Of a stretch of 22,572 bases of DNA, positions 1 to 10,350 are shown in pieces. This DNA comes from Solimonas sp040754295 (GTDB lineage Bacteria > Pseudomonadota > Gammaproteobacteria > Nevskiales > Nevskiaceae). The DNA lies in contig JBFMCQ010000056.1 in assembly GCA_040754295.1 (NCBI GenBank), positions 1 to 22,572 of the forward strand, written 5' to 3'. Under the pieces are notes generated by a model that made no database searches, was not told the origin of the DNA, and saw only the letters and a list, made by a program, of their open reading frames with translations. The first letter of the stretch is position 1. Each line of letters starts with the position of its first letter. The translations under genes and the position numbers were made by a program.

Positions 1-282
1 CGGCGACATGGGGCGCGGCGGCTGTTCCGACCGCGTGCGCCCTCAGACGCCGAGGTAATCCAGGATGCCCTCGGCGGCCTCGCGGCCTTCGAAGACGGCG
101 GTGACGACGAGGTCGGAGCCGCGCACCCCCATGAAATCGTGCTTGCCGCCAAAGGCGGCGACATGGGGCGCGGCGGCTGTTCCGACCGCGTGCGCCCTCA
201 GACGCCGAGGTAATCCAGGATGCCCTCGGCGGCCTCGCGGCCTTCGAAGACGGCGGTGACGACGAGGTCGGAGCCGCGCACC
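1..282. repeat. 127-bp exact direct repeat (1-127 and 156-282) duplicating the gltD 3' end
   Basis: Bases 1-127 are identical to bases 156-282, and the first copy starts at the first base of the window. The 28-bp spacer (128-155) is unique. Each copy carries the last 28 or so codons of gltD, its TGA and about 42 bp beyond the stop. The left copy is therefore a detached gltD tail and not a second gene; the reading frame that enters it from the spacer has no start of its own. The length of exactly 127 bp matches the second exact repeat in this window, at the N gap, and suggests a de Bruijn k-mer of 127. It may be an assembly loop or a true tandem duplication of a 155-bp unit. Confidence 0.9.
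127..168. repeat. Stem-loop in the spacer of the gltD-tail repeat
   Basis: The outer arms CCCCATG (127-133) and CATGGGG (162-168) are complementary. Inside them GCCGCC (145-150) pairs with GGCGGC (154-159) around an AAA loop. The left outer arm begins on the last base of repeat copy 1 and the right outer arm lies in copy 2, so the hairpin spans the junction. On the minus strand it would follow the gltD stop, but there is no T-run, so I do not call it a terminator. Confidence 0.55.
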
Positions 283-1667
283 ATGTCGCCGCCAGCAAAG
301 ATCTTCGGGTTCGACGTCTGGAATTTGTGCTTGGCCAGCACCTCGCCGTTGACTTTCATGCGCCCGTCCTCGTGCAGCTTGAGGCCGTGGTCGGCGAACC
401 ACGACGCCGGGCTCGGACGGAATCCGAAGGCGATGATCACACGGTCGGCTTCGATGATCTCCTCGGAGCCTTCGACGACTTCCGGCTTGCGCCGGCCGCG
501 GCTGTCGGGTTTGCCCAGGCGCGTGGTGACGAGCTTGACGCCCTCGACCTTGTCGCGGCCGAGGATCTCGACCGGCTGGCGATTCCACAGGAACTCGACG
601 CCTTCTTCCTTGGCGTTGGCCACCTCGCGCCGCGAGCCGGGCATGTTGGCCTCGTCGCGGCGATAGGCGCAGATCACGCTCTCGGCACCCTGGCGGATCG
701 CCGTGCGGTTGCAGTCCATCGCGGTGTCGCCGCCGCCGAGCACGACCACGCGCTCGCCCTTGACGTCATATGCCATGTCGGCATTCGTGCCGGCGCCGAG
801 CTGGCGCTGCACATTGGCGATGAGGTACGGCAGCGCCTCGAACACGCCCGGAAGCTGCTCGCCGGGAAAACCACCCTTCATGTAGCTGTACGTGCCCATG
901 CCGAGGAACACCGCGTCGTAGTCCTTCAGCAGCCGCTCGAAGGCGATGTCCTTGCCGATCTCGGTGTTGAGGCGGAACTCGACGCCCATGCCTTCGAGGA
1001 TCTTGCGCCGCGTCTTGACGACGTCCTTTTCCAGCTTGAACGGCGGGATGCCGTAGGTGAGCAGGCCGCCGACCTCGGCGTACTTGTCGAACACGATCGG
1101 GCGCACGCCGTTGCGCGCGAGCACGTCGGCGCAGCCCAGGCCCGCCGGACCGGCGCCGACGATGGCGACGCGCTTGCGCGTCCACTTCACCTTGGACATG
1201 TCCGGGCGCCAGCCCTGCTTGAGCGCCTCGTCGGTGATGTACTTCTCGACCGAGCCGATCGTCACCGCGCCGAAGCCGTCCTCGAGCGTGCACGCGCCTT
1301 CGCACAAACGATCCTGCGGGCAGATGCGGCCACAGATCTCCGGCAGCGAGTTGGTTGCGTGCGACATCTCCGCGGCGGCGAACAGATTGCCCTCCTCGAC
1401 CAGCTTGAGCCAGTTGGGGATGAAGTTGTGCACCGGGCACTTCCACTCGCAGTACGGATTGCCGCAGGCGAGGCAGCGCCCCGCCTGGGCCTTGGCCTGG
1501 TCCGGCTGGAACTGTCCGTAAATCTCGCGAAAGTCGTGCAGACGCACTTCGACCGGCAGCTTCGCCGGGTCCTGGCGCGGCAGATCGAGAAACTGGTTGA
1601 CGTTTTTTGCACCCATGGGTCGTGAGGCGTGAGGCGTGAGGGGTGAGGCGTTAACGCCCCGTCTCAT
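198..1667 (-). CDS. gltD: Glutamate synthase (NADPH) small subunit
   Basis: The beta subunit of glutamate synthase oxidises NADPH and passes electrons through FAD and Fe-S clusters to GltB for glutamate formation in ammonia assimilation. Counting from the 1667 start (489 aa), the N-terminal cluster cysteines are C65, C68, C73, C77 and C112, C116, C122, C126. The FAD-binding GAGPAG is at about 171-176 and the pyridine-nucleotide motif GGGDTAMDC at 311-319. The family normally starts near MGAKNV, the in-frame ATG at 1616, which would give 472 aa. I chose 1667 because the only strong Shine-Dalgarno lies just upstream of it and none precedes 1616. The extra 17 residues are largely encoded by heptamer repeats (ASPLTPHASRP). 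gltD follows gltB with about 93 bp between them, presumably in one operon. The exact start is uncertain; the identity is not. Confidence 0.95.
   Translation of the reverse strand: MRRGVNASPLTPHASRPMGAKNVNQFLDLPRQDPAKLPVEVRLHDFREIYGQFQPDQAKAQAGRCLACGNPYCEWKCPVHNFIPNWLKLVEEGNLFAAAEMSHATNSLPEICGRICPQDRLCEGACTLEDGFGAVTIGSVEKYITDEALKQGWRPDMSKVKWTRKRVAIVGAGPAGLGCADVLARNGVRPIVFDKYAEVGGLLTYGIPPFKLEKDVVKTRRKILEGMGVEFRLNTEIGKDIAFERLLKDYDAVFLGMGTYSYMKGGFPGEQLPGVFEALPYLIANVQRQLGAGTNADMAYDVKGERVVVLGGGDTAMDCNRTAIRQGAESVICAYRRDEANMPGSRREVANAKEEGVEFLWNRQPVEILGRDKVEGVKLVTTRLGKPDSRGRRKPEVVEGSEEIIEADRVIIAFGFRPSPASWFADHGLKLHEDGRMKVNGEVLAKHKFQTSNPKIFAGGDMVRGSDLVVTAVFEGREAAEGILDYLGV
1621..1648 (+). repeat. Heptamer array, four CGTGAGG-type units (site A)
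   Basis: Four tandem 7-bp units lie at 1621-1627, 1628-1634, 1635-1641 (all CGTGAGG) and 1642-1648 (GGTGAGG). On the coding (minus) strand of gltD they read CCTCACG, which is open in all frames, and they encode part of the N-terminal extension of GltD between the two candidate start codons. Confidence 0.9.
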
Positions 1668-1674
1668 GCTTCAT
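1651..1674 (-). other. Possible 7-codon leader ORF ahead of gltD
   Basis: An ATG at 1674 sits 5 nt after the strong Shine-Dalgarno, a better spacing than the in-frame gltD ATG at 1667 (12 nt). It reads M-K-H-E-T-G-R and stops at a TAA inside the GTTAAC palindrome. It may be the remnant of an ancestral gltD start displaced by repeat insertion, or a leader peptide. Nothing proves that it is translated. Confidence 0.3.
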
Positions 1675-1678
1675 GCCC

Positions 1679-1686
1679 ACCTCCTT
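1679..1686 (-). promoter_or_regulatory. Strong Shine-Dalgarno for gltD
   Basis: The minus strand reads AAGGAGGT here, a near-perfect anti-SD match. It is 5 nt from the ATG at 1674 (out of frame, 7 codons) and 12 nt from the ATG at 1667 (in frame with gltD). The conserved gltD start region at 1616 is over 60 nt away and has no SD of its own. The site therefore favours 1667 over 1616. Confidence 0.75.
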
Positions 1687-1731
1687 GTATCCAAAATTCA
1701 ACGATTGATCGATGAGCCGCGGCGCTTTGCG

Positions 1732-1752
1732 CCTCACGCCTCACCCCTCACG
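1732..1752 (-). repeat. Heptamer array, three units (site B)
   Basis: Three tandem units lie at 1732-1738, 1739-1745 and 1746-1752 (CCTCACG, CCTCACC, CCTCACG on the plus strand). The array starts 9 bp after the gltB stop codon. In the direction of transcription it reads CGTGAGG, the orientation that brings stop codons into every frame. Confidence 0.85.
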
Positions 1753-1760
1753 GCGTTCTG

Positions 1761-6368
<4,608 letters not shown>

Positions 6369-6513
6369 CGGCTTGCTCCGAAAGGGAAAAAAACCTGCGC
6401 AGCGGGCGCGCAGCCGGGTCCGCCTGGGGCGGCGGGCTGGAGAGTGTGCGGCCGCGTTCCGAGCGCTGCAAATTTCGGCTGGCGAACCCGACGACCCGAC
6501 GATGCCCAGGCAA

Positions 6514-6543
6514 TTGATTCAAGGGCTTACGTTGATCTATGAT
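6514..6543 (+). promoter_or_regulatory. Putative sigma-70 promoter of the toxin-antitoxin pair
   Basis: A -35-like TTGATT (6514-6519, 4 of 6 consensus) and a -10-like TATGAT (6538-6543, 5 of 6) are separated by 18 bp. Transcription would start near 6550, about 27 nt before the antitoxin ATG. The -10 box overlaps the first operator palindrome. Confidence 0.55.
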
Positions 6544-6561
6544 GGCCATCAACATGGCCAT
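6542..6561. promoter_or_regulatory. Putative antitoxin operator: two ATGGCCAT palindromes
   Basis: Two identical 8-bp palindromes ATGGCCAT lie at 6542-6549 and 6554-6561. Their centres are 12 bp apart, near one helical turn. They overlap the -10 box and the expected transcription start. Phd/YefM antitoxins commonly autorepress by binding paired palindromes at their own promoter, so this is a good operator candidate. The assignment is inferred from position and symmetry. Confidence 0.6.
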
Positions 6562-6576
6562 ATCGCGCAGGACCCG

Positions 6577-6834
6577 ATGCAGACCGTCTCCGTAGCCCAG
6601 GCCAAGGACCGCCTGACCGAGCTATTGCGTGAAGCCGAGGCCGGCCGCCCGGTGGCGATCAGCCGCCGCGGCCGGACGATCGCCGTGCTGCTCGCCGCAG
6701 CCGAATACGAGCGCCTGCGCAGCGCCGGCCCGGCCGCGGATTTCGCTGCGTGGCTGGAGCAGTGGCGCGGCCGCGTCGGCACCGGCTTCGACGGCATCAG
6801 CGCCGAGGAGCTGGCGCGTTGGCGGGAGGCCTGA
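6577..6834 (+). CDS. Phd/YefM-family antitoxin
   Basis: This 85-aa protein starts MQTVSVAQAKDRLTELL and contains GRPVAISRRGRTIAVLL, the typical N-terminal DNA-binding and dimerisation fold of the prevent-host-death (Phd/YefM) family. The C-terminal part, from about residue 55 (AWLEQWRG...), should be the flexible segment that wraps the toxin. The start at 6577 gives the family N-terminus exactly and has AGGA a few bases upstream; a longer in-frame opening has no upstream ATG in a sensible place. The partner gene begins 3 nt after its stop. A promoter and paired palindromes just upstream suggest autoregulation. The pair sits between divergently placed core genes, gltB and dgt, as a small accessory insertion. 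Confidence 0.88.
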   Translation: MQTVSVAQAKDRLTELLREAEAGRPVAISRRGRTIAVLLAAAEYERLRSAGPAADFAAWLEQWRGRVGTGFDGISAEELARWREA

Positions 6835-6837
6835 TCG

Positions 6838-7263
6838 GTGGCACGCTCCACGCACCTGCTGGATCTCGCGGTCCTGGCCGAACTCACGCGGCCGGCCGGC
6901 AACCGCCAGATCCTGACCCGCTTTCGCCAGCACCAGCACGGCTGTGCGATCGCTGCGCCGGTCGCGTACAGCCTGCTGCGCGGCATCGAGGCACTGCCGG
7001 AGGGCGCCCGCCGCACGCAGCTCCTCGGGTTTGCTCAGGAGCTGCTGCGCAGCGGCCCGCCGGTGATTCCGTTCGATCGCGAAGCGGCGATCTGGCTGGC
7101 ACGCGAAATGCCGCGCCGCGAGCTTCCAAACCGCGGCTGGACGCTGATCGAGGGCCAGCAGGCGGCGATCGCCGCGGTCCACGAGCTGATTCTGGTCACG
7201 CGCACCCCGGCGCTGTATGCGGGCGCGAGCGGGCTGCGGCTGGACGACTGGTTCCGGCCATGA
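6838..7263 (+). CDS. VapC-like PIN-domain toxin with a degenerate active site
   Basis: This 141-aa protein starts at a GTG 3 nt after the antitoxin stop. It aligns from memory along its length with VapC/FitB-type PIN ribonucleases: LLDLAVLAELTRPAGN at 7-22, APVAYSLLRGIE at 40-51, EGQQAAIAAV at 105-114, LVTRT at 119-123 and GLRLDDWF at 132-139. In active members these read LLDTNVLSEL, APVWHELLYGIE, DGQIAAIA and LVTRNVRDF. Only the first acidic residue (D9) is clearly kept. The usual Asn becomes A11, the Glu S45, the third Asp E105, and the Asn and Asp of the last motif T123 and L126. The fold is likely intact, but magnesium-dependent RNA cleavage is probably weak or lost. It may be a decaying toxin or one kept for binding the antitoxin. 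Confidence 0.8.
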   Translation: MARSTHLLDLAVLAELTRPAGNRQILTRFRQHQHGCAIAAPVAYSLLRGIEALPEGARRTQLLGFAQELLRSGPPVIPFDREAAIWLAREMPRRELPNRGWTLIEGQQAAIAAVHELILVTRTPALYAGASGLRLDDWFRP

Positions 7264-7408
7264 CAGACGAGAAGCGGTTGCAGACTGCAGGGGGGCCGCT
7301 TGCAGGACGACACAGACTGGTCGTGACCGCATCGGCCGACCGGCCGCGTACCTGCGGCACTGGGACGTGGTGCAGGCGTTCGAGCTCGGCTTGAGTGGCG
7401 ACTGACGC
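7264..7408. other. Non-coding gap between the convergent toxin and dgt genes
   Basis: These 145 bp separate two convergent genes. I see a weak inverted repeat, AAGCGG (7272-7277) and CCGCTT (7296-7301), with a GC-rich loop and no T-run, and a short CGGCCG doublet near 7335-7350. There is no clear terminator for either gene. An open frame continuing to 7405 has no start of its own and resembles nothing I recognise. Confidence 0.5.
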
Positions 7409-8557
7409 TCAGCGCAGCCTTCTCGGGTCGAACAGGCGCTCGTACTCGTCGAGGGCGTAGCGGTCGGTCATGCCGGCGATGTAGTCGGCGACGGCGCAGG
7501 CGCGGCCCGCGGGGCCGTCGTCGGCTTCCATGCGCCGCGCGGCCTCGCAGAAGTCGGGCGGCATCAGCTTCGGGTCGTTGAGAAACGCGTCGAACAGCTC
7601 GGTGACGACGCGCTTGGCCTTGACCATGATGCGATAGACCTGATGGTGGCTGTAGAGGTGCTCGCGCAGGAAGCGCTTGAGCGCCTCGTTCTCCGCCTCG
7701 ATCGCGTCGCTGAAGCGGATCAGCGGCTCGCGGCGTGCGCGTACCTCGTCGATGCTGGTCACGCCGGCCTCGGCAAGCGCGCGGCGCGAGGTTTCGGTCA
7801 GATCGACGACCAGCGTGTTGATGATGCGCCGCGTCGTCTCGTGGCGCTGCTGCTTGGGGCTGATGGCTCCGTAGCGCTTCAGCACCTCGTCATGATGGCG
7901 GCGGAACAGCGGCGCCTCGCGCAGCTGCTCGAGTGTGAGCAGGCGCGCGCGCAGGCCGTCGTCGATGTCGTGGTTGCTGTAGGCGATCTCGTCGGCGCGA
8001 TTGGCAAGCTGGGCCTCGAGGCTCGGCTGCGTGCGCGCCAGAAAGCGCTCGGCGACGTCGCCGAGGTGGCGCGCGCGCGCGGCCGAGCAGTGCTTGAGGA
8101 TGCCCTCGCGCGTGTCGAAGGTGAGGTTGAGCCCGCGGAACTCCGCGTACTTGTCTTCGAGCTGGTCGACGACGCGCAGCGACTGCGCATTGTGCTCGAA
8201 GCCGCCGAAGGGCTTCATGCAGGCGTTGAGCGCGTCCTGGCCGGCGTGCCCGAAGGGCGTATGGCCGAGGTCGTGCGCCAGCGAAATCGCTTCGCACAGC
8301 TCTTCGTTGAGCCCGAGATTGCGCGCGATCGTGCGCGCGATCTGCGCGACTTCGATCGAATGCGTCAGCCGCGTGCGGAACAGATCGCCCTCGTGGTTGA
8401 TGAACACCTGCGTCTTGTACTCGAGACGGCGGAAGGCTGCCGAGTGGATGATGCGGTCGCGGTCGCGCTGGTACTCGCTGCGATGCCCCGGCGCGGCCTC
8501 CGGATGGCGGCGGCCGCGCGAGCGGCGATCGTCGGCGGCGTAAGGGGCGAGAGGCAT
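7409..8557 (-). CDS. dgt: dGTPase-like deoxynucleoside triphosphate triphosphohydrolase
   Basis: This HD-domain enzyme removes triphosphate from dGTP or related dNTPs and helps set dNTP pools. From the ATG at 8557 the protein is 382 aa, as usual for the Dgt-like type found outside enterics. The start MPLAPYAADD matches the family N-terminus. Metal-binding residues are visible as H66 (RTRLTHSIEVAQ) and H95-D96 in AHDLGHTPFGH (94-104). The YSNHDIDDGL segment, with the C-terminal HD-associated Asp, lies near 190-200. The start overlaps the aroB stop as TGATG, so translation is probably coupled. A GTG at 8626 would add 23 residues encoded by heptamer repeats, but it lies inside aroB and I rejected it. 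Confidence 0.93.
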   Translation of the reverse strand: MPLAPYAADDRRSRGRRHPEAAPGHRSEYQRDRDRIIHSAAFRRLEYKTQVFINHEGDLFRTRLTHSIEVAQIARTIARNLGLNEELCEAISLAHDLGHTPFGHAGQDALNACMKPFGGFEHNAQSLRVVDQLEDKYAEFRGLNLTFDTREGILKHCSAARARHLGDVAERFLARTQPSLEAQLANRADEIAYSNHDIDDGLRARLLTLEQLREAPLFRRHHDEVLKRYGAISPKQQRHETTRRIINTLVVDLTETSRRALAEAGVTSIDEVRARREPLIRFSDAIEAENEALKRFLREHLYSHHQVYRIMVKAKRVVTELFDAFLNDPKLMPPDFCEAARRMEADDGPAGRACAVADYIAGMTDRYALDEYERLFDPRRLR

Positions 8558-9666
8558 CAGCCGTGAGGCGTGAGGGGTGAGGGGTGAGGCGTGGAGCAGA
8601 AATGCTCCAGTGTCTGCCTCAGGCACGCCGGGTCGAAGTCGGCGCTGACGACGGCCTGGCCGATGGCGCGCAGCAGCACCAGGCGCAGTCTGCCGCCGGC
8701 GACTTTCTTGTCGAGTGCCATGTTGCGCAGGAAGTCGTCGGGCGTCATGCCGGCAGGCGGACGCACCGGCAGGCCGGCACGCGCGATCAGCGCGATGCAG
8801 CGTCGCGCTTCACTCGGAGCGATCCAGCCGAGCCGCGCCGAGAGATCGGCGGCCATGCACAGGCCGGTGGCGACCGCTTCCCCGTGCAGCCATTCGCCGT
8901 AGCCCGCATGCGTTTCGATCGCATGCGCGAAGGTGTGGCCGAGATTGAGCAATGCGCGCTCGCCGCTCTCGCGCTCGTCGCGGCCGACGATCGCGGCCTT
9001 CATCGCGCAGCAGCGGCGGATGGCCTGCGCGCAGGCTTGCGCGTCGAGCGCGAGCAGCGTGTCTAGCCGTTCTTCGATCCAGTCGAGGAACGCAGCGTCG
9101 CCGAGCATGCCGTACTTGATCACCTCGGCGAGGCCGGCCAGCAGCTCGCGCCGCGGCAGCGTCTTCAGGGTATCGGTGTCGGCGAGCACCATGCGCGGCT
9201 GGTGAAACGCGCCGATCATGTTCTTGCCGCGCGGATGATTGACGCCGGTCTTGCCGCCGACGCTGGAATCGACCTGCGCGAGCAGCGTGGTCGGCACCTG
9301 CACGAAATCGATGCCACGCTGGTACACGGCCGCGCAGAAGCCGACGAGATCGCCGACCACGCCGCCGCCGAGCGCGATGAGGCAGCCGTCGCGCGCCAGG
9401 CGCGTTTCGAGCAGCCAGTCGAGCAGCTCGCCGGCATGGTGCCAGCTCTTCTGCGGCTCGCCGGGCGTGAGCACGCGAACGGCGTCCATCGCGAGCCCGA
9501 GGGCTTTGCGCACCGGTGCGAGATGATGAGCGGCGACGTGGGCGTCGGTGATCAGCCGCAGCGGACGGCCGCGCAGCGGCTGCCAGAGCGCGGCGTCGCC
9601 GAGCAGGCCGGCGCCGATATGGATCGGGTAGCTGCGGTCGCCGAGATCAACGTCGAGGGTCTGCAT
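8557..9666 (-). CDS. aroB: 3-dehydroquinate synthase
   Basis: This is the second step of the shikimate pathway: DAHP is converted to 3-dehydroquinate with NAD and a divalent metal. The 369-aa protein has the nucleotide-binding GGGVVGDLVGF at 100-110, VPTTLLAQVDSSVGGKTGVNHP at about 124-145, EVIKYG at 181-186 and the metal-ligand segment LGHTFAHAIE followed by LHGEAVA. aroK lies 64 bp upstream, and the aroK-aroB order behind pilQ is conserved in gammaproteobacteria. The C-terminus is odd: the last 12 or so residues (STPHPSPLTPHG) are encoded by a heptamer array, so the original stop has been displaced. The stop overlaps the dgt start. Confidence 0.97.
   Translation of the reverse strand: MQTLDVDLGDRSYPIHIGAGLLGDAALWQPLRGRPLRLITDAHVAAHHLAPVRKALGLAMDAVRVLTPGEPQKSWHHAGELLDWLLETRLARDGCLIALGGGVVGDLVGFCAAVYQRGIDFVQVPTTLLAQVDSSVGGKTGVNHPRGKNMIGAFHQPRMVLADTDTLKTLPRRELLAGLAEVIKYGMLGDAAFLDWIEERLDTLLALDAQACAQAIRRCCAMKAAIVGRDERESGERALLNLGHTFAHAIETHAGYGEWLHGEAVATGLCMAADLSARLGWIAPSEARRCIALIARAGLPVRPPAGMTPDDFLRNMALDKKVAGGRLRLVLLRAIGQAVVSADFDPACLRQTLEHFCSTPHPSPLTPHG
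8562..8589 (+). repeat. Heptamer array, four units (site C)
   Basis: Four tandem units lie at 8562-8568, 8569-8575 (CGTGAGG), 8576-8582 and 8583-8589 (GGTGAGG), with a partial CGTGG after them. In the aroB direction (minus) they read CCTCACG/CCTCACC, which stays open and encodes the C-terminal tail of AroB just before the TGATG overlap with dgt. Confidence 0.9.
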
Positions 9667-9730
9667 GGGCAGTGGGGGCGGGCGTCTGCCGGCAAGTGTA
9701 TGCGCGCCGCCGCCGGCACGATAGCAGCAC

Positions 9731-10258
9731 TCAGCCGCCGCCGCGCTCGATGAACGTTTCGATCTCGCGCACGACCGACTTTGCCGTGCGGTGGTCGGTG
9801 ACCACGAGCAGATCGGCGATCTCCCGATACAAGGGGTCGCGCACGGCGAACAACCGTTCGAGCACGGCGCGCCGGTCCGCGGCCTGCTGCAGCAGCGGCC
9901 GGTTGGCCGCGCGCGCGGTGCGGGCGAGCTGCTGGTCGACGCTTGCGTACAGATAGACGACGAGCCCGCGCGCGGCGAGCAGCCGGCGGTTTTCGGGGTC
10001 GAGTATCGCCCCTCCGCCGGTCGCCAGCACCAGATTGGTCCGTTCGGTCAGCGCTTCGAGCGCCTGCTTCTCGCGGCGGCGGAAGCCGGCCTCGCCCTCC
10101 TTCTCGAAAATGAAGGGCACATCGACGCCGGTGCGCTGCTCCACCTCGCGGTCGGAATCGGCGAACTCCATGCCGCGCACTTCGGCGAGGCGGCGGCCGA
10201 TCGTCGTCTTGCCGGCGCCCATCGGGCCGACGAGGTAGATGTTCTGGTGATTGCCCAT
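9731..10258 (-). CDS. aroK: Shikimate kinase
   Basis: The enzyme transfers phosphate from ATP to the 3-hydroxyl of shikimate, the fifth step towards chorismate. The 175-aa product has the P-loop GPMGAGKTT at 11-19, the substrate-binding DSD at 34-36, GGG at 81-83 and RPLLQ in the lid region near 120. The length is normal. It lies downstream of pilQ (92 bp gap with a hairpin) and upstream of aroB, and probably shares transcripts with both. No strong Shine-Dalgarno precedes the ATG, but the start matches family N-termini. Confidence 0.96.
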   Translation of the reverse strand: MGNHQNIYLVGPMGAGKTTIGRRLAEVRGMEFADSDREVEQRTGVDVPFIFEKEGEAGFRRREKQALEALTERTNLVLATGGGAILDPENRRLLAARGLVVYLYASVDQQLARTARAANRPLLQQAADRRAVLERLFAVRDPLYREIADLLVVTDHRTAKSVVREIETFIERGGG

Positions 10259-10317
10259 GCGTTGACACCCGCGGCCGCAGGTCGGGTCGTAGGTCGAGCT
10301 CGAGAAGGACGCGACGA

Positions 10318-10346
10318 CGCGGGTCGGCTGAAGCCCGACCCGCGGC
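10318..10346 (-). repeat. REP-like hairpin between pilQ and aroK
   Basis: CGCGGGTCGG (10318-10327) pairs perfectly with CCGACCCGCG (10335-10344) around a 7-nt loop. On the minus strand the element is preceded by GTAG, the tetranucleotide that heads many REP elements, and has GTCGGGCTTCAGCC in the arm and loop, a common xanthomonad-type repeat core. There is no T-run after it, so it is more likely a REP or an mRNA-stabilising hairpin at the 3' end of pilQ than an intrinsic terminator. Confidence 0.6.
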
Positions 10347-10350
10347 TACC

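Larger units (their letters stand above)
1635..1752. repeat. 17-bp perfect inverted repeat flanking the gltB-gltD intergenic region
   Basis: Bases 1635-1651 are the exact reverse complement of 1736-1752. Both arms are made of heptamer-repeat units (sites A and B) and enclose 84 bp that hold the gltD ribosome-binding site. Beside the left arm is a 12-bp perfect palindrome, GGCGTTAACGCC, at 1647-1658. In the gltBD transcript the arms could pair and close off the gltD ribosome-binding site, or they could mark the ends of a small inserted element. Neither role is shown. Confidence 0.8.

Noticed and set aside
43..588. Apparent second gltD-like gene ending at the left edge
   Set aside because: Only the duplicated 3' end of gltD reads in this frame; upstream it is an out-of-frame shadow of gltD.
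1621..1752. CRISPR-like array
   Set aside because: The units are 7 bp and directly tandem, with no spacers and no cas genes nearby.
7217..7405. Short open frame overlapping the toxin end (ends AFELGLSGD)
   Set aside because: It has no start signal, mostly overlaps the toxin in another frame and has no recognisable similarity.
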